In this document: positions 1 to 7,810 of the stretch, piece by piece
Numbering within the stretch: the first letter of the stretch is position 1
Layout of the letters: the number at the start of each line of letters is the position of its first letter
Origin: Phoronis ovalis
Taxonomy: Eukaryota; Phoronida; Phoronidae
DNA length: 10,132 bases
NCBI GenBank assembly: GCA_028565635.1
Contig: JAOXYB010067501.1
Location: 1-10,132, forward strand
Reading direction: 5' to 3'
The notes under the pieces: generated by a model
Databases searched by the model: none
What the model was told of the DNA's origin: nothing
The model's input: only the letters and a program-made list of their open reading frames with translations
Program-made: the position numbers and the translations under genes

Positions 1-170
1 TGCAATTCCTTTCGCTCAAATAACCAATTTAAACAGCGTACAATGATGATTCTTCGAATCGTCGTTGTCTTGTTGTACTCTAACTCGGGTCTATGGGTTA
101 AATGAAAGCGTTGTACATGTAGCATAAAAACATAAGTCTTGCTCTCCATTTCCGTTCACATTATTTGTAG
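1..170 (+). other. 3' end of a CEP72-like intron
   Basis: This non-coding sequence precedes the acceptor AG at 169-170, with the polypyrimidine-like stretch at about 138-168. No coding similarity is visible. It is read as the tail of an intron that starts upstream of the window. Confidence 0.6.
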
Positions 171-327
171 GTCGCTGGTACAGACAAATGATCACCTTCT
201 TAGTGAAATAGAAGAGACAAGACAGCGACATGAAACGGAAGTACAGCAGTTGCACTGGAGTTACGATCAGTTAAAAAAGACAATGAGCAGCTCGACTAAT
301 GGACCAGTTATGAATGGATTTACATGA
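171..327 (+). CDS. CEP72: CEP72-like centrosomal protein, last coding exon (partial)
   Basis: This is the terminal exon of a coiled-coil protein whose upstream exons lie outside the window. A pyrimidine-rich tract ending in TTTGTAG places the acceptor at 169-170. Base 171 completes a split codon, then 51 residues run to TGA at 325-327. The peptide is heptad-like and charged (SLVQTNDHLLSEIEE, then HWSYDQLKKTM) and ends in a short Ser/Asn-rich tail, MNGFT. The TNDHLL and HWSY-LKKTM segments resemble the C-terminal coiled coil of CEP72 as I remember it. CEP72 is a leucine-rich-repeat centrosomal/centriolar-satellite protein that helps recruit gamma-tubulin complexes and CDK5RAP2. The convergent TPPP gene downstream supports the call, because human CEP72 also neighbours TPPP. 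The ATG at 139 lies in the intron and is not a start. The name rests on a short coiled coil, so another coiled-coil family remains possible. Confidence 0.66.
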
Positions 328-1072
328 TATGGCTGTGCTGGCTTTGGTTATTTTTTGGAAGTCACCAATTATTGTAAGTTTTTAAGACTTTCAGTCTGTT
401 GTGTTTCACTAGTAATGTTAAGAAAATAGCTTCTTGTTTCTTGATAGATTACAGACTTGTTTGTTATTCACAGGATAATATTGAAAAGAGTGTATCAATT
501 TGCTTTTTTCTTTCTTTAATCTATTATTCACATGTATTAATTGATGATTGATTAAACTTTAGCATTGATTAAACCAGAATTTGTTAGTAGTTCTTTAGAT
601 TGCTTTAGTTTCAAGAAAAGTTAACAATAATTTCTCCTTTACTGATGTATGTAGTGTCTTAGATTTAATCTACTACAACATTCATGTACCTAAAGATAAC
701 AACTACAGACATTTTGGAACACCTGTTTATTATGCTCAACAGGTACAGTGTTTGTGACATATGTGTCACCACCTGGTGGTAAAAGGGATATTTAAGCTTT
801 AAAAAATACATGTTAAGAAAAAAGACTCCCTCTAAAAGACATCCTTATAAGTCATGTTGGCATGTCATAGGACCCTTTCAAGTTACAGTTCCACCAGAGA
901 CAAACTATGAGACTTAAGGGTTAGCCTAGCATTCAACACATTGAAAAATATCTGTTATTCTTCAGAGAATCATTTCATTTATTTGATGATAAAATGTTGT
1001 ATACATTTTCCAAATTTGTAGAGGGTTCAGGAACAATATTTATAGATATTGCAGTTACAAATTTTGCTGGGA

Positions 1073-1101
1073 AATAAATACAATTTTAGTCATAAAATAA
1101 A
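1073..1101 (+). terminator. Candidate poly(A) signals for the CEP72-like gene
   Basis: AATAAA occurs at 1073-1078 and again at 1096-1101; these are the first canonical signals after the stop at 327. Variant ATTAAA hexamers occur earlier, at 551-556 and 568-573, and could be used instead. A further AATAAA lies at 2053-2058. The 1073/1096 pair sits inside the 870-1183 transposon-like element, so the element may have supplied the poly(A) signal. Confidence 0.35.
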
Positions 1102-1139
1102 TCATTTTACACCATGTAATAGGTAATGTAGCCCACATG

Positions 1140-1151
1140 GCCCCCTAGTGG
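1140..1151 (-). promoter_or_regulatory. CTCF-like core motif
   Basis: Read on the minus strand this is CCACTAGGGGGC, which matches the conserved bilaterian CTCF core (CCAC-AGGGGGC) along its whole length. It lies in the inner part of the right arm of the 870-1183 element, between the CEP72-like gene and TPPP. A 12-bp core can occur by chance, and no flanking upstream motif was checked. Confidence 0.4.
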
Positions 1152-3232
1152 TAATTTTGGAAAACTGCAACTCGAATGGGTCCTATTACTTCTCACTTAT
1201 TTGCTCATTTTGTATAAACTAAACAGGAGCTTATGCTGTGGTTGTATTTGCTAATCTTTGAATGTATGCTTCTGTGTTTACCATGTAAATATAGATTTCA
1301 AAACCTTTTTTCTATTTTAAATTATTATTTGCAGCCTTTTTTAAGAATTATATGTTATTTTGCTCAATTATATTATAGTCTATCCTTGTGCATTAAAAAA
1401 AAAACGAGAGAAATTATGTCAAAAAATTGATTCATAGCACTATGGCGCGTAATATCTTACAGTATTTTAATGGATTAGTACCATGTTATTTACCCAGTTT
1501 GCAATGTAATTTTAGTGTTATACTTGTGTAAATGTATAAGCAAGCTGTTTACCAAAGATGTAGTACCATTGTGTGTTTTGTTATGAAATGTAAGAGTATG
1601 CTGACTATAAGCAGTCTATTCATTGAGTACTGTATAGGTACAGGGATATCACTAAAGGATATGAAATATCTTCCAAGGACCAGTTAGCAGAATATTGCTG
1701 CTAACAATAGTTACAAATGTATATTAAATGTGTATTAAATGTTGAGGTGGCTCCTTAAAGTGCTTCCTGACTGCCTTTAGTACTGCTGTGTTGATAGCCA
1801 TTGGCTTACTACAGATGAAATTTTCCATTTAATGCTTACAATACTCTTATTGGCATTTAGAGATTTTTCATTGCCTTGTACACTTTCCATCAGTCTATTT
1901 TAAAGGGTATTGATTATTTATTTTTAGATATTACTCTTATCAGCTTAGGGTGTAACTACTTTTCGAAAAAACACTTGTTTGTTTTTGGACAAAAAAATGT
2001 ATTTATTTTTTAGGTGTGAACTGCCATATATGTATTGATATTTTGCAAAACAAATAAATGCTCATAATCATATAGGTTTTTGCATAATACCGTATGTTTA
2101 ACAATGAAATCTTGACAACTACGATAAATGGCCAGTGTTTATTCAAGTTGGTTCTTTTCAAAACTATATTTTAATATTTTACAAATCAATATGCAGGTCG
2201 ACAATGCATAAATGGTACCTGTAAGGTAAAGGGTGGCTTCCAAAAAGTTTTAAGTTACACCCAGTTATTAATGGTCTGTTACTCCTTATGTATTAATTTG
2301 TTTGTCATTTGATATTATTCATTCAGCATTGGTCGATTATGGCATTCTTTCGTATGTCTACATAAATTATTTACCTTTTATCAGTCTGTTTTATTCACTG
2401 TTTGGACAATAATAGGCGTTTCCTGGATTAATTAGTAAATGGCTACATGGATCCTCTGCTTTTAACATAAATATTGCTATGATCATGTGAAAATATATGC
2501 AGCGGAATGCTGACATGCACAGAAGAATAAAAATTATGATTAATAAAGACACTTGAAGTATAGCAACCTGGAGGAAGTGCCTTAATTTGTAAAAAACCAC
2601 ATCTATTATGCTATTCATTTCATAATGGTGTTAACTTTGGGATTAACAGACTGCCCCGAAACAACTTTACCAGAGCGTTTAGAATTCTCCATGAAACTTC
2701 TCATAAAAATAATGGTAAAGAAAAATTTGAAATGTACTATTTCATGTTTAAAGTTATAATCCAAATTCACATTTTGGTGCACATGTTCCCAAATTTACTG
2801 CTAAAGTAATGTTTTACCCAGTTTGAAATATCAGTAATCTATTTTCATTTAAAAAATTTGTTATGATAATATCAGATGTGCAATATCTCGTATGCATTTT
2901 CTATGTTTTTGCACCTTGTATTTTTAAATGACGTTTAAATTTTTTGCCTTTCATTTTATGACTTTTAGATGTAACCTGTGTGCTAATGATGAAAGCATTC
3001 CGCTAGGAACAAAGTTTTCATTTTCAAATCATATACTTCCTGAGGTTTACAAAATTCAAAAGTGCCTCTCATCACTAGATTTATTACCATAACTGACCCA
3101 TTGACCCAAAACACCCTATAACTTAATTATGACAAAATATTGATTTTGAGTTGTACAGATGCCACAGGAGATTGGTTTGACATGAAAAAAGTGCATTAAT
3201 ATCATTTATCAATTTTTTTAATAAACACTGCC

Positions 3233-4057
3233 TTTATTTTAAATGTAAATTCCATCCAACTCTACTAACACAAAATAAAAGATTCATATAGCTAGATACA
3301 AACTAATTAAAAATGTAAAATACAGGTTTTTATCACACACAAAATAAAAACAGGTTTGAGATGTATATAAACCAAGTAAGTGTTTTCAAAATTTTGTAAT
3401 AATATGGAAATGTATCAATTGATGTTTAATCTTAAAACAGGAATGAAGTACTATGAGCAATTCAAAAGACTACTAGAAAAATCAAAATGCAAGCTTTCAC
3501 AGAAAATTAAACACTATATGGACGGACTGTCAAAAAACGTGTATAAACTAACAATTGTGACTAGCAATACAAAAAGTATAGTGTTCCAACCATCACCAGT
3601 ATTCCTGCACTTTTTGACTTAAAGAAATGTCTGTAGCAGTTGCATATGACCTTTCAGATAACATTTTAGTACACAGCTTTTTATTGTATCCAAAACAAAC
3701 ATGTTCCCTGATAACATCACTTAGCTCAAGAAGGTAATTTATTCTGACTTGTTATTTTATCAAAAGAACTTCCTTGCAATTGCTCTTGAATAGGTCAGCT
3801 ATTATCATTACATATTACACTGCAGCTAAGCATATTACTGAGTTGCAGTAAAGTTGCTCACAAATAAGCAGTTTATAAACATGATCAAACACAGATATAA
3901 AAAGTCGCATTACATATATTATTGATGTCAAAGAGTTCCATATGCATTTTAAGATTAAAATTTTGAGTAAGATATTGGCATATCTAATAATATAAGAGGA
4001 ACAAGCATAAACAGAACACCAAAGTTATGCTGAAAAATAGTTATGACATATAACATA
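3233..4057 (-). other. TPPP: Probable TPPP 3'UTR
   Basis: This non-coding sequence follows the TPPP stop codon at 4060-4058. Minus-strand AATAAA hexamers occur at 3743-3738, 3685-3680 and 3238-3233, so the 3'UTR may be about 0.35 or 0.8 kb depending on the site used. An 80-codon open frame on the opposite strand (3380-3622) shows no recognisable family and is treated as chance. No other structure stands out. Confidence 0.45.
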
Positions 4058-5472
4058 CTACTTCTTGTCCTCAAAAGTATCCTTGCCTTTGTAGTTACCA
4101 ACATAACCATCATTAGCAGCACGATCTTCACGACCGTCAATTCCTTTACCAGTTCCATCTGCATTAAAGCGCTCTTTGTGAGCCCCTGTATATTGACTGG
4201 CATCAGTCATCTTAGCAACACCGCCAGTCTTGCTAATTCCCTGAAACAAAAATGTCATATAATTTACAACAGAAAAATCAGGGCTTGAGAAGTTTATTAA
4301 AAACAATAAAACTCTAGTTGCAGTTCCATACAATACGAAATGATATCAAATGTGATAACTTGAAATGGTAAGTTTAGAGCATTTTGAACAAAATTCAGGA
4401 AGATCAGTTTTTACAAGCAGCTCATTAAAATAAAGGTCGGCCATTCATAGTTTTATCACACCAACAATGAATGCACCAAGGAAGTTTGTCTAATATCATT
4501 CAGAATATTTGCTTCAATCAATGGATGATTTTCAGGATGCTTTGTTCCAAGAAAAATTTGACTTACCGTAGTACCAGCAGTTGATGGACCACCACCTGCA
4601 ATTTTGGAGGCCATCTGTTCCACAGCCTCCTCATTGGAACCCAGCTTTTGTTGTTCCTTGTATTTAGGAGCTACTTCAGCCAAGAGAGTTTTGAATTGTG
4701 CTAATGTGATTTCCCTATTATAAAAAAATTGGCTATAGCAAACTATCAACCACTATGCATCAGAAGAACAAACCAAGAATATAATTTTTTCAGAGTTGGT
4801 GTGTTCTAACAGCTTGTAGCTATGAACCCAACATTTGCATTGTTACTTATTCAGTGGCCTAACTCATGCCTCAAAAACTATATTATTTTTAATGTCATAT
4901 AATAGTATTGATAGTAAAAGATCAGCATTCACACAATCATTGATACTTTTTAATATCTACTGAACTTTAATACTATATTTGTACAATAGCTTTTAACAAA
5001 TTCAATCAATAAATTATTAACTTTCTAATATTGTATACTATGGTTACAAGGTTTTAATAACATGACATATTTCATAGATTAACTAAATAAACCATTTATT
5101 TACTACAATACAGAATTGTATTATTCATATTTGGCAGTTCTTGTACAAGAGGGCATACACTTTTAAAGGCACACCTTAAGTTTAATCTATAAAATTTAAT
5201 CTGATAAAATATAATTCAGATTTTGGCAGAAAGTACACTTTATAAACAAACGCAGTAAGAGGATGTGTTTGTGGAGGTGAAACTTACTTCTTTCCCTTTT
5301 CCTTGACCTTGCTGAAAGCGATATCTGTATCCGTTGTTGTTAATTTCTTGCCATAAAGTTTAGCATCCTTAAAACACTTGGTACAGGCTTTATCTGTCAT
5401 CGTTGTTTTCTTTTCTTTGCTGCCAACTCCAAAGTTGCAAAATTGCTCAAACTTGGAACAAAGATTGTCCAT
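4058..5472 (-). CDS. TPPP: Tubulin polymerization-promoting protein (TPPP/p25-alpha), complete
   Basis: Three coding exons join in frame: 5472-5288, 4714-4567 and 4240-4058 (185 + 148 + 183 bases, 171 residues plus stop). Both donors are GTAAGT (5287-5282 and 4566-4561). The acceptors are AATAG (AG at 4716-4715) and TTTCAG (AG at 4242-4241). The protein carries the p25-alpha signature DTDIAFSKVK (residues 48-57), then ITLAQF, and the C-terminal block YTGAHKERF (128-136), GTGKGIDGR (140-148) and GYVGNYKG (156-163). TPPP proteins bind tubulin and promote microtubule polymerisation and bundling in cytoplasm, often in ciliated or neural cells. Length is close to TPPP3 (176 aa), and the long disordered N-terminus of vertebrate TPPP1 is absent. 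The start at 5472 has good context (AGCACCATGG) just after a likely 5'UTR acceptor (AG at 5486-5485). Introns are 573 and 326 bp; the larger holds a short tandem TTTAATCT-ATAAAA repeat (5181-5209). The single short TPPP cannot be assigned to one vertebrate paralogue. Confidence 0.95.
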
Positions 5473-6523
5473 GGTGCTGAATGACTGGAATCAAAGTAAA
5501 AATTAAACTGACAGTTGTCTGTGAATTGTTCAATTTGGAAGAGATTATAGCATGTTTTGAATTAGTAAATAATTGCTCTAATATAAATATTTTACTGTAC
5601 ATATTGCTGCAAAAATACATGCAAATTCTTAATTTCAAAATGGTATATATTAATCTTATTAGAGGGAACTAGAGGGTGGTGTTCAATGTTATTACGTGTT
5701 TTGTAGAGTAAAGATACAAAACTGTTACTGAAGAACATAACCTATTAATTTTCAGCAGTGAGATTATGGATTTGCCTCTGATATTTATGGTGAAGGTGAA
5801 AGTAGTTTAAAGATTAATTACTGACATCTCATTCTGCAGTAAACACACAATTTAACTGCTTGAAAATACTAAGTTGAAAACAAGTTATGTATTTGTCTAA
5901 CCTCTTTGAAATACAGCTTTTATTTACATACTTCAGTATTATATTTGATATTGCAAGTTTATCTGTATGGGTCTTAAAAGTGCTAGGTTACTTCTTATTT
6001 TAATTATTAAATCACTCTTCTTTAAATTTATAAACTGTGTTTTGTGATGAAAAGTAAGTAACTGATTCATAACAATTAATGACTATTACTATAGTAACAT
6101 GCATACAATATCAGGCTATCCAATTAAAGATTTCCTTGTATACTGTTTTCAACCTATCATACTCCTATGAATGTTTGTTGTAACTGTTTTGAGCATTTTT
6201 CCTATTGCTTTGCATTATATAACAATACGAAACAATAATGTATTGGTATGCAAGCTGAGACTGGTACAACCTGTCCCTTTAAACCAGTTAAATATATATA
6301 ATGCTCCATTCGGCTCATGCGTCAGTTATTTTTAACAATGCACTGTGGTCTTTTAATAGCACTTTAGTTACAGTAGGAGTGGATAAAAAATATATGTAGC
6401 CAAGAAGTAGTAATTTCACTGGAAAGTCAATTCCCACTATTGTTTTTTTTTTGTAAAAAGTAAGCATTTGCAGATTAAACTGGGGCATCTTTTATTCGTT
6501 GTTTTATAATTCTAATTGTTTAT

Positions 6524-6539
6524 ATTAATTATAATTAAT
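6524..6539. repeat. Perfect 16-bp palindrome of TAAT/ATTA type
   Basis: ATTAATTATAATTAAT equals its own reverse complement. Paired TAAT/ATTA cores resemble homeodomain dimer sites, so it could be an intronic regulatory site of TPPP. In AT-rich DNA such a palindrome can also arise by chance. Confidence 0.35.
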
Positions 6540-6621
6540 CAGTCAAGGAATCTGTGAATGGGATATAGTCGGCGTTACTTTGCAAGCCACCGTATGACGC
6601 TGAATTGAAAACAGTAAAAAC

Positions 6622-6659
6622 GTATTGGTGAATGACCGCATAATCGCTATTCACAATAC
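6622..6659. repeat. Imperfect hairpin
   Basis: Left arm GTATTGGTGAAT (6622-6633) pairs with right arm ATTCACAATAC (6649-6659), giving 11 base pairs with one bulged G around a 15-nt loop. The arms do not extend clearly outward, so an old eroded transposon is possible but not supported. Confidence 0.4.
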
Positions 6660-6735
6660 TAAATTCGCTACAGTCTCATCACAATGCAATCAATTTAAGA
6701 TGTGTCAATCTGGGTGTCAATGCCCTAACCTTGTT

Positions 6736-6751
6736 TATAGTCTAGACTATA
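6736..6751. repeat. Perfect 16-bp palindrome TATAGTCTAGACTATA
   Basis: The sequence is an exact self-reverse-complement inside the TPPP 5'UTR intron. Its half-site TATAGTC recurs nearby (6566 region, 7358 region, 7721 region), which could mean a dimeric binding site. The function is unknown. Confidence 0.35.
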
Positions 6752-6882
6752 TATATTCTACTATTCATGCTAAAAATACTAAAATATGCAAAATTTAAGT
6801 AGCAACTGCTTTTAGAAAAGCAAACATTGTAATTCAAAGTATATAATGAAAACTTTCTGCATACATTCAATAAAAATCTTAC

Positions 6883-6957
6883 CTTTTTTAGATGGTTAAT
6901 CAAGAAAAAAATATGAGATGTTTCCTCTGACAATCTCTCTCGTAGCGTCCTCAGTGA
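6883..6957 (-). other. TPPP: Probable TPPP non-coding first exon
   Basis: The exon is placed by a good donor (exon ends in AAG at 6885-6883, then GTAAGA) and by a TATA-like box about 30 bp upstream. The transcription start near 6957 is inferred from TATA spacing only. The stretch includes ATG triplets on the minus strand, one near 6933 opening a short frame, so the UTR may contain short upstream reading frames. An upstream non-coding exon fits the usual TPPP gene plan. Confidence 0.45.
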
Positions 6958-6987
6958 CGGCAGTATCGAGGAATAATTTATGGGTCA

Positions 6988-7061
6988 TTTATAGTTCAAC
7001 CAATGACAAATCGTTTTACAAATTAATGGCCACACCTATCTGTATACCCCACTGTAATTGG
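6988..7061 (-). promoter_or_regulatory. TPPP: TPPP core promoter with TATA and CCAAT boxes
   Basis: On the minus strand TATAAA lies at 6993-6988, with an inverted CCAAT box just upstream (plus-strand CCAAT at 7000-7004) and a direct CCAAT at 7061-7057. CCAAT boxes (NF-Y) work in either orientation and commonly sit 60-100 bp upstream of the start, as the distal one does here. The start is inferred at about 6955-6960. Confidence 0.45.
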
Positions 7062-7240
7062 TTGTTGACTAACTATAGAAAATAATTAGTATGTTCATTT
7101 ACCACCAGGGGAGTTAAACCACAACGTGTTTCCGCAAATTAAAGCAAATCGTTATCCCCGTGTCTATCCCACTGTCGTTTTGGGTTTTATGACTTTTACG
7201 AAGTCTTTTGACTTTGCTTTTTGTAAACTATGCAAATATT
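7062..7240 (+). promoter_or_regulatory. WDR89-side promoter region of the divergent pair
   Basis: This region separates the TPPP TATA/CCAAT cluster from the strong WDR89 leader donor at 7290. It contains a CTCF-like core CCACCAGGGGAG (7102-7113) and a perfect octamer ATGCAAAT (7230-7237). No TATA box was recognised for the plus strand, so the WDR89 start could lie anywhere from about 7120 to 7250. The short distance between the two leader exons argues for a shared bidirectional promoter. Confidence 0.4.
7102..7113 (+). promoter_or_regulatory. CTCF-like core motif in the divergent promoter
   Basis: CCACCAGGGGAG matches the conserved CTCF core except at its 3' end, where AG replaces GC. It is oriented away from TPPP and towards WDR89. 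With the 1140-1151 core it brackets TPPP. Single short motifs are weak evidence for binding. Confidence 0.35.
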
Positions 7241-7289
7241 GTATTTCCAAGAATTGCTTGTGATTCAGACTTTTTTAAAGAACGATAAG
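7150..7289 (+). other. WDR89: Probable WDR89 non-coding leader exon (3' end firm, 5' end approximate)
   Basis: The 3' border is set by a near-consensus donor (GATAAG then GTGAGT, GT at 7290-7291). The matching acceptor is TTTTTTCAG at 7782-7790, 20 bases before the ATG at 7811. The 5' border is not visible and 7150 is only a placeholder. Confidence 0.45.
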
Positions 7290-7790
7290 GTGAGTAAACT
7301 TTAAAATATCTCTGTGACCGAGAACAGACGTGGACCTAGTAAAGTAGTATATAGACTTTATAGTCCTGGTTCGTGACGTTCTGACTTGTGAGATGTGCGA
7401 ACATTCATGGAATCTTACATAGCCAATTACAGTGAAAGTGCTCATGTCATGACCGTACGGTAGTAGGGTCATGGCCTAGATAGTGTTAAAACCAGTAGAA
7501 GTTGGCTTCTTGCAAAACACTCACTGTGTGTCAATAAATTCAATAAATAATCTACTTGTGCGAACAAACATTGACTCTTAAATAGCCAATTCCAGTGATC
7601 TTTGGAAAAAGGCTAGAATACTGAAGATGCGGTAATCTTCTGGCACATTATAAAGACACTTAGAAAATCAGTAGTGGCCAACTTTGTTATGTTTTTTTTC
7701 CAAGTCGATAGCTTGGTACTGCTTATAGTCACAAGGTGTTTCCCATGAATTAATGTAAATTTCCTATTTTGTATTACTTTATTTTTTCAG
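7290..7790 (+). other. WDR89: WDR89 leader (5'UTR) intron
   Basis: A 501-bp intron runs from GTGAGT at 7290 to the acceptor AG at 7789-7790. Apart from a diverged tandem duplication (7394-7715) and a promoter-like echo near 7731, no gene is seen in it. Confidence 0.5.
7394..7715. repeat. Diverged tandem duplication, period ~163 bp
   Basis: TGTGCGAAC occurs at 7394 and 7557, and AGCCAATT(A/C)CAGTGA at 7421 and 7584, both 163 bases apart. Looser matches continue (GTACGGTAG against GATGCGGTAA), and CCAGTAG/TCAGTAG is 176 bases apart, showing indels. This reads as an old two-copy tandem duplication. Each unit carries a CCAAT box (7423-7427 and 7586-7590). Confidence 0.5.
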
Positions 7791-7810
7791 AGTAAACTAG
7801 GTATACAAAA

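Larger units (their letters stand above)
870..1183. mobile_element. MITE-like inverted-repeat element with TA flanks
   Basis: The left end (870-890) reads GGACCCTTTCAAGTTACAGTT. The right end read on the opposite strand (1183 down) begins GGACCCATTCGAGTTGCAG. The arms match at about 18 of 21 positions, and both are preceded by TA (868-869 on the left, 1184-1185 on the right), as a TA target duplication would leave. Similarity resumes further in, where both arms carry a CCAC(C/T)AGNG block (891-899 on the left; 1151 down to 1143 on the right). The element is about 314 bp with no open frame, so it would be non-autonomous. The TA duplication suggests a Tc1/mariner-type origin, by inference only. 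Confidence is limited because the arms are short and diverged and only one copy is visible. Confidence 0.55.
328..3232. other. CEP72-like 3'UTR and convergent intergenic region
   Basis: About 2.9 kb with no supportable coding exon lies between the CEP72-like stop codon and the likely 3' end of TPPP. It is AT-rich, with frequent stops in all frames. It holds the 870-1183 inverted-repeat element, several poly(A) signals, and a perfect 8-bp hairpin at 1683-1705 (GTTAGCAG, 7-nt loop, CTGCTAAC). The rest shows nothing beyond A/T-rich simple sequence. The CEP72-like 3'UTR probably ends within roughly the first 0.3-0.8 kb, but the exact site cannot be set from sequence. Confidence 0.6.
5485..6882 (-). 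other. TPPP: Intron in the TPPP 5'UTR
   Basis: A likely intron of about 1.4 kb runs from a donor at 6882 (AAAAAGGTAAGA on the minus strand) to the acceptor AG at 5486-5485, 12 bases before the start codon. No coding exon is seen in it. It holds two perfect 16-bp palindromes (6524-6539 and 6736-6751) and an imperfect hairpin (6622-6659), all towards its promoter-proximal end, where sequence is less AT-rich at about 6545-6720. Confidence 0.6.

Noticed and set aside
139-171. ATG at 139 as the start of a 62-residue protein
   Set aside because: The first 11 codons lie in the intron. A clear acceptor AG at 169-170 precedes the coiled-coil coding part, so the ATG is incidental.
1233-1430. 65-codon open frame, hydrophobic
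   Set aside because: AT-rich low-complexity translation (Leu, Tyr, Phe and Lys runs), no recognisable family, no splice or start support.
2391-2618. 75-codon minus-strand open frame with a membrane-like stretch
   Set aside because: The hydrophobic run follows from T/A-rich sequence. No family is recognised and it sits in the convergent intergenic region.
3380-3622. 80-codon plus-strand open frame
   Set aside because: It lies antisense within the probable TPPP 3'UTR and has no recognised domain. Its length is not exceptional for AT-rich DNA.
3955-4288. Open frames on both strands at the TPPP last exon (3955-4203 minus, 4043-4288 plus)
   Set aside because: They are shadow frames of the real TPPP coding exon 4058-4240.
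3955-5472. TPPP as a processed pseudogene or broken gene
   Set aside because: The introns have intact GT-AG borders, the phases join perfectly over 171 residues, and the signature motifs are intact.
5447-5672. Open frames on both strands around the TPPP start
   Set aside because: They overlap the 5'UTR intron and first coding exon in other frames and have no family features.
6742-6933. 63-codon minus-strand open frame starting in the TPPP leader exon
   Set aside because: It runs across the inferred donor at 6882 into the intron and shows no family. At most its ATG is a short upstream reading frame.
7275-7472. 65-codon minus-strand open frame
   Set aside because: It lies antisense to the WDR89 leader intron and its tandem repeat, with no recognisable protein.
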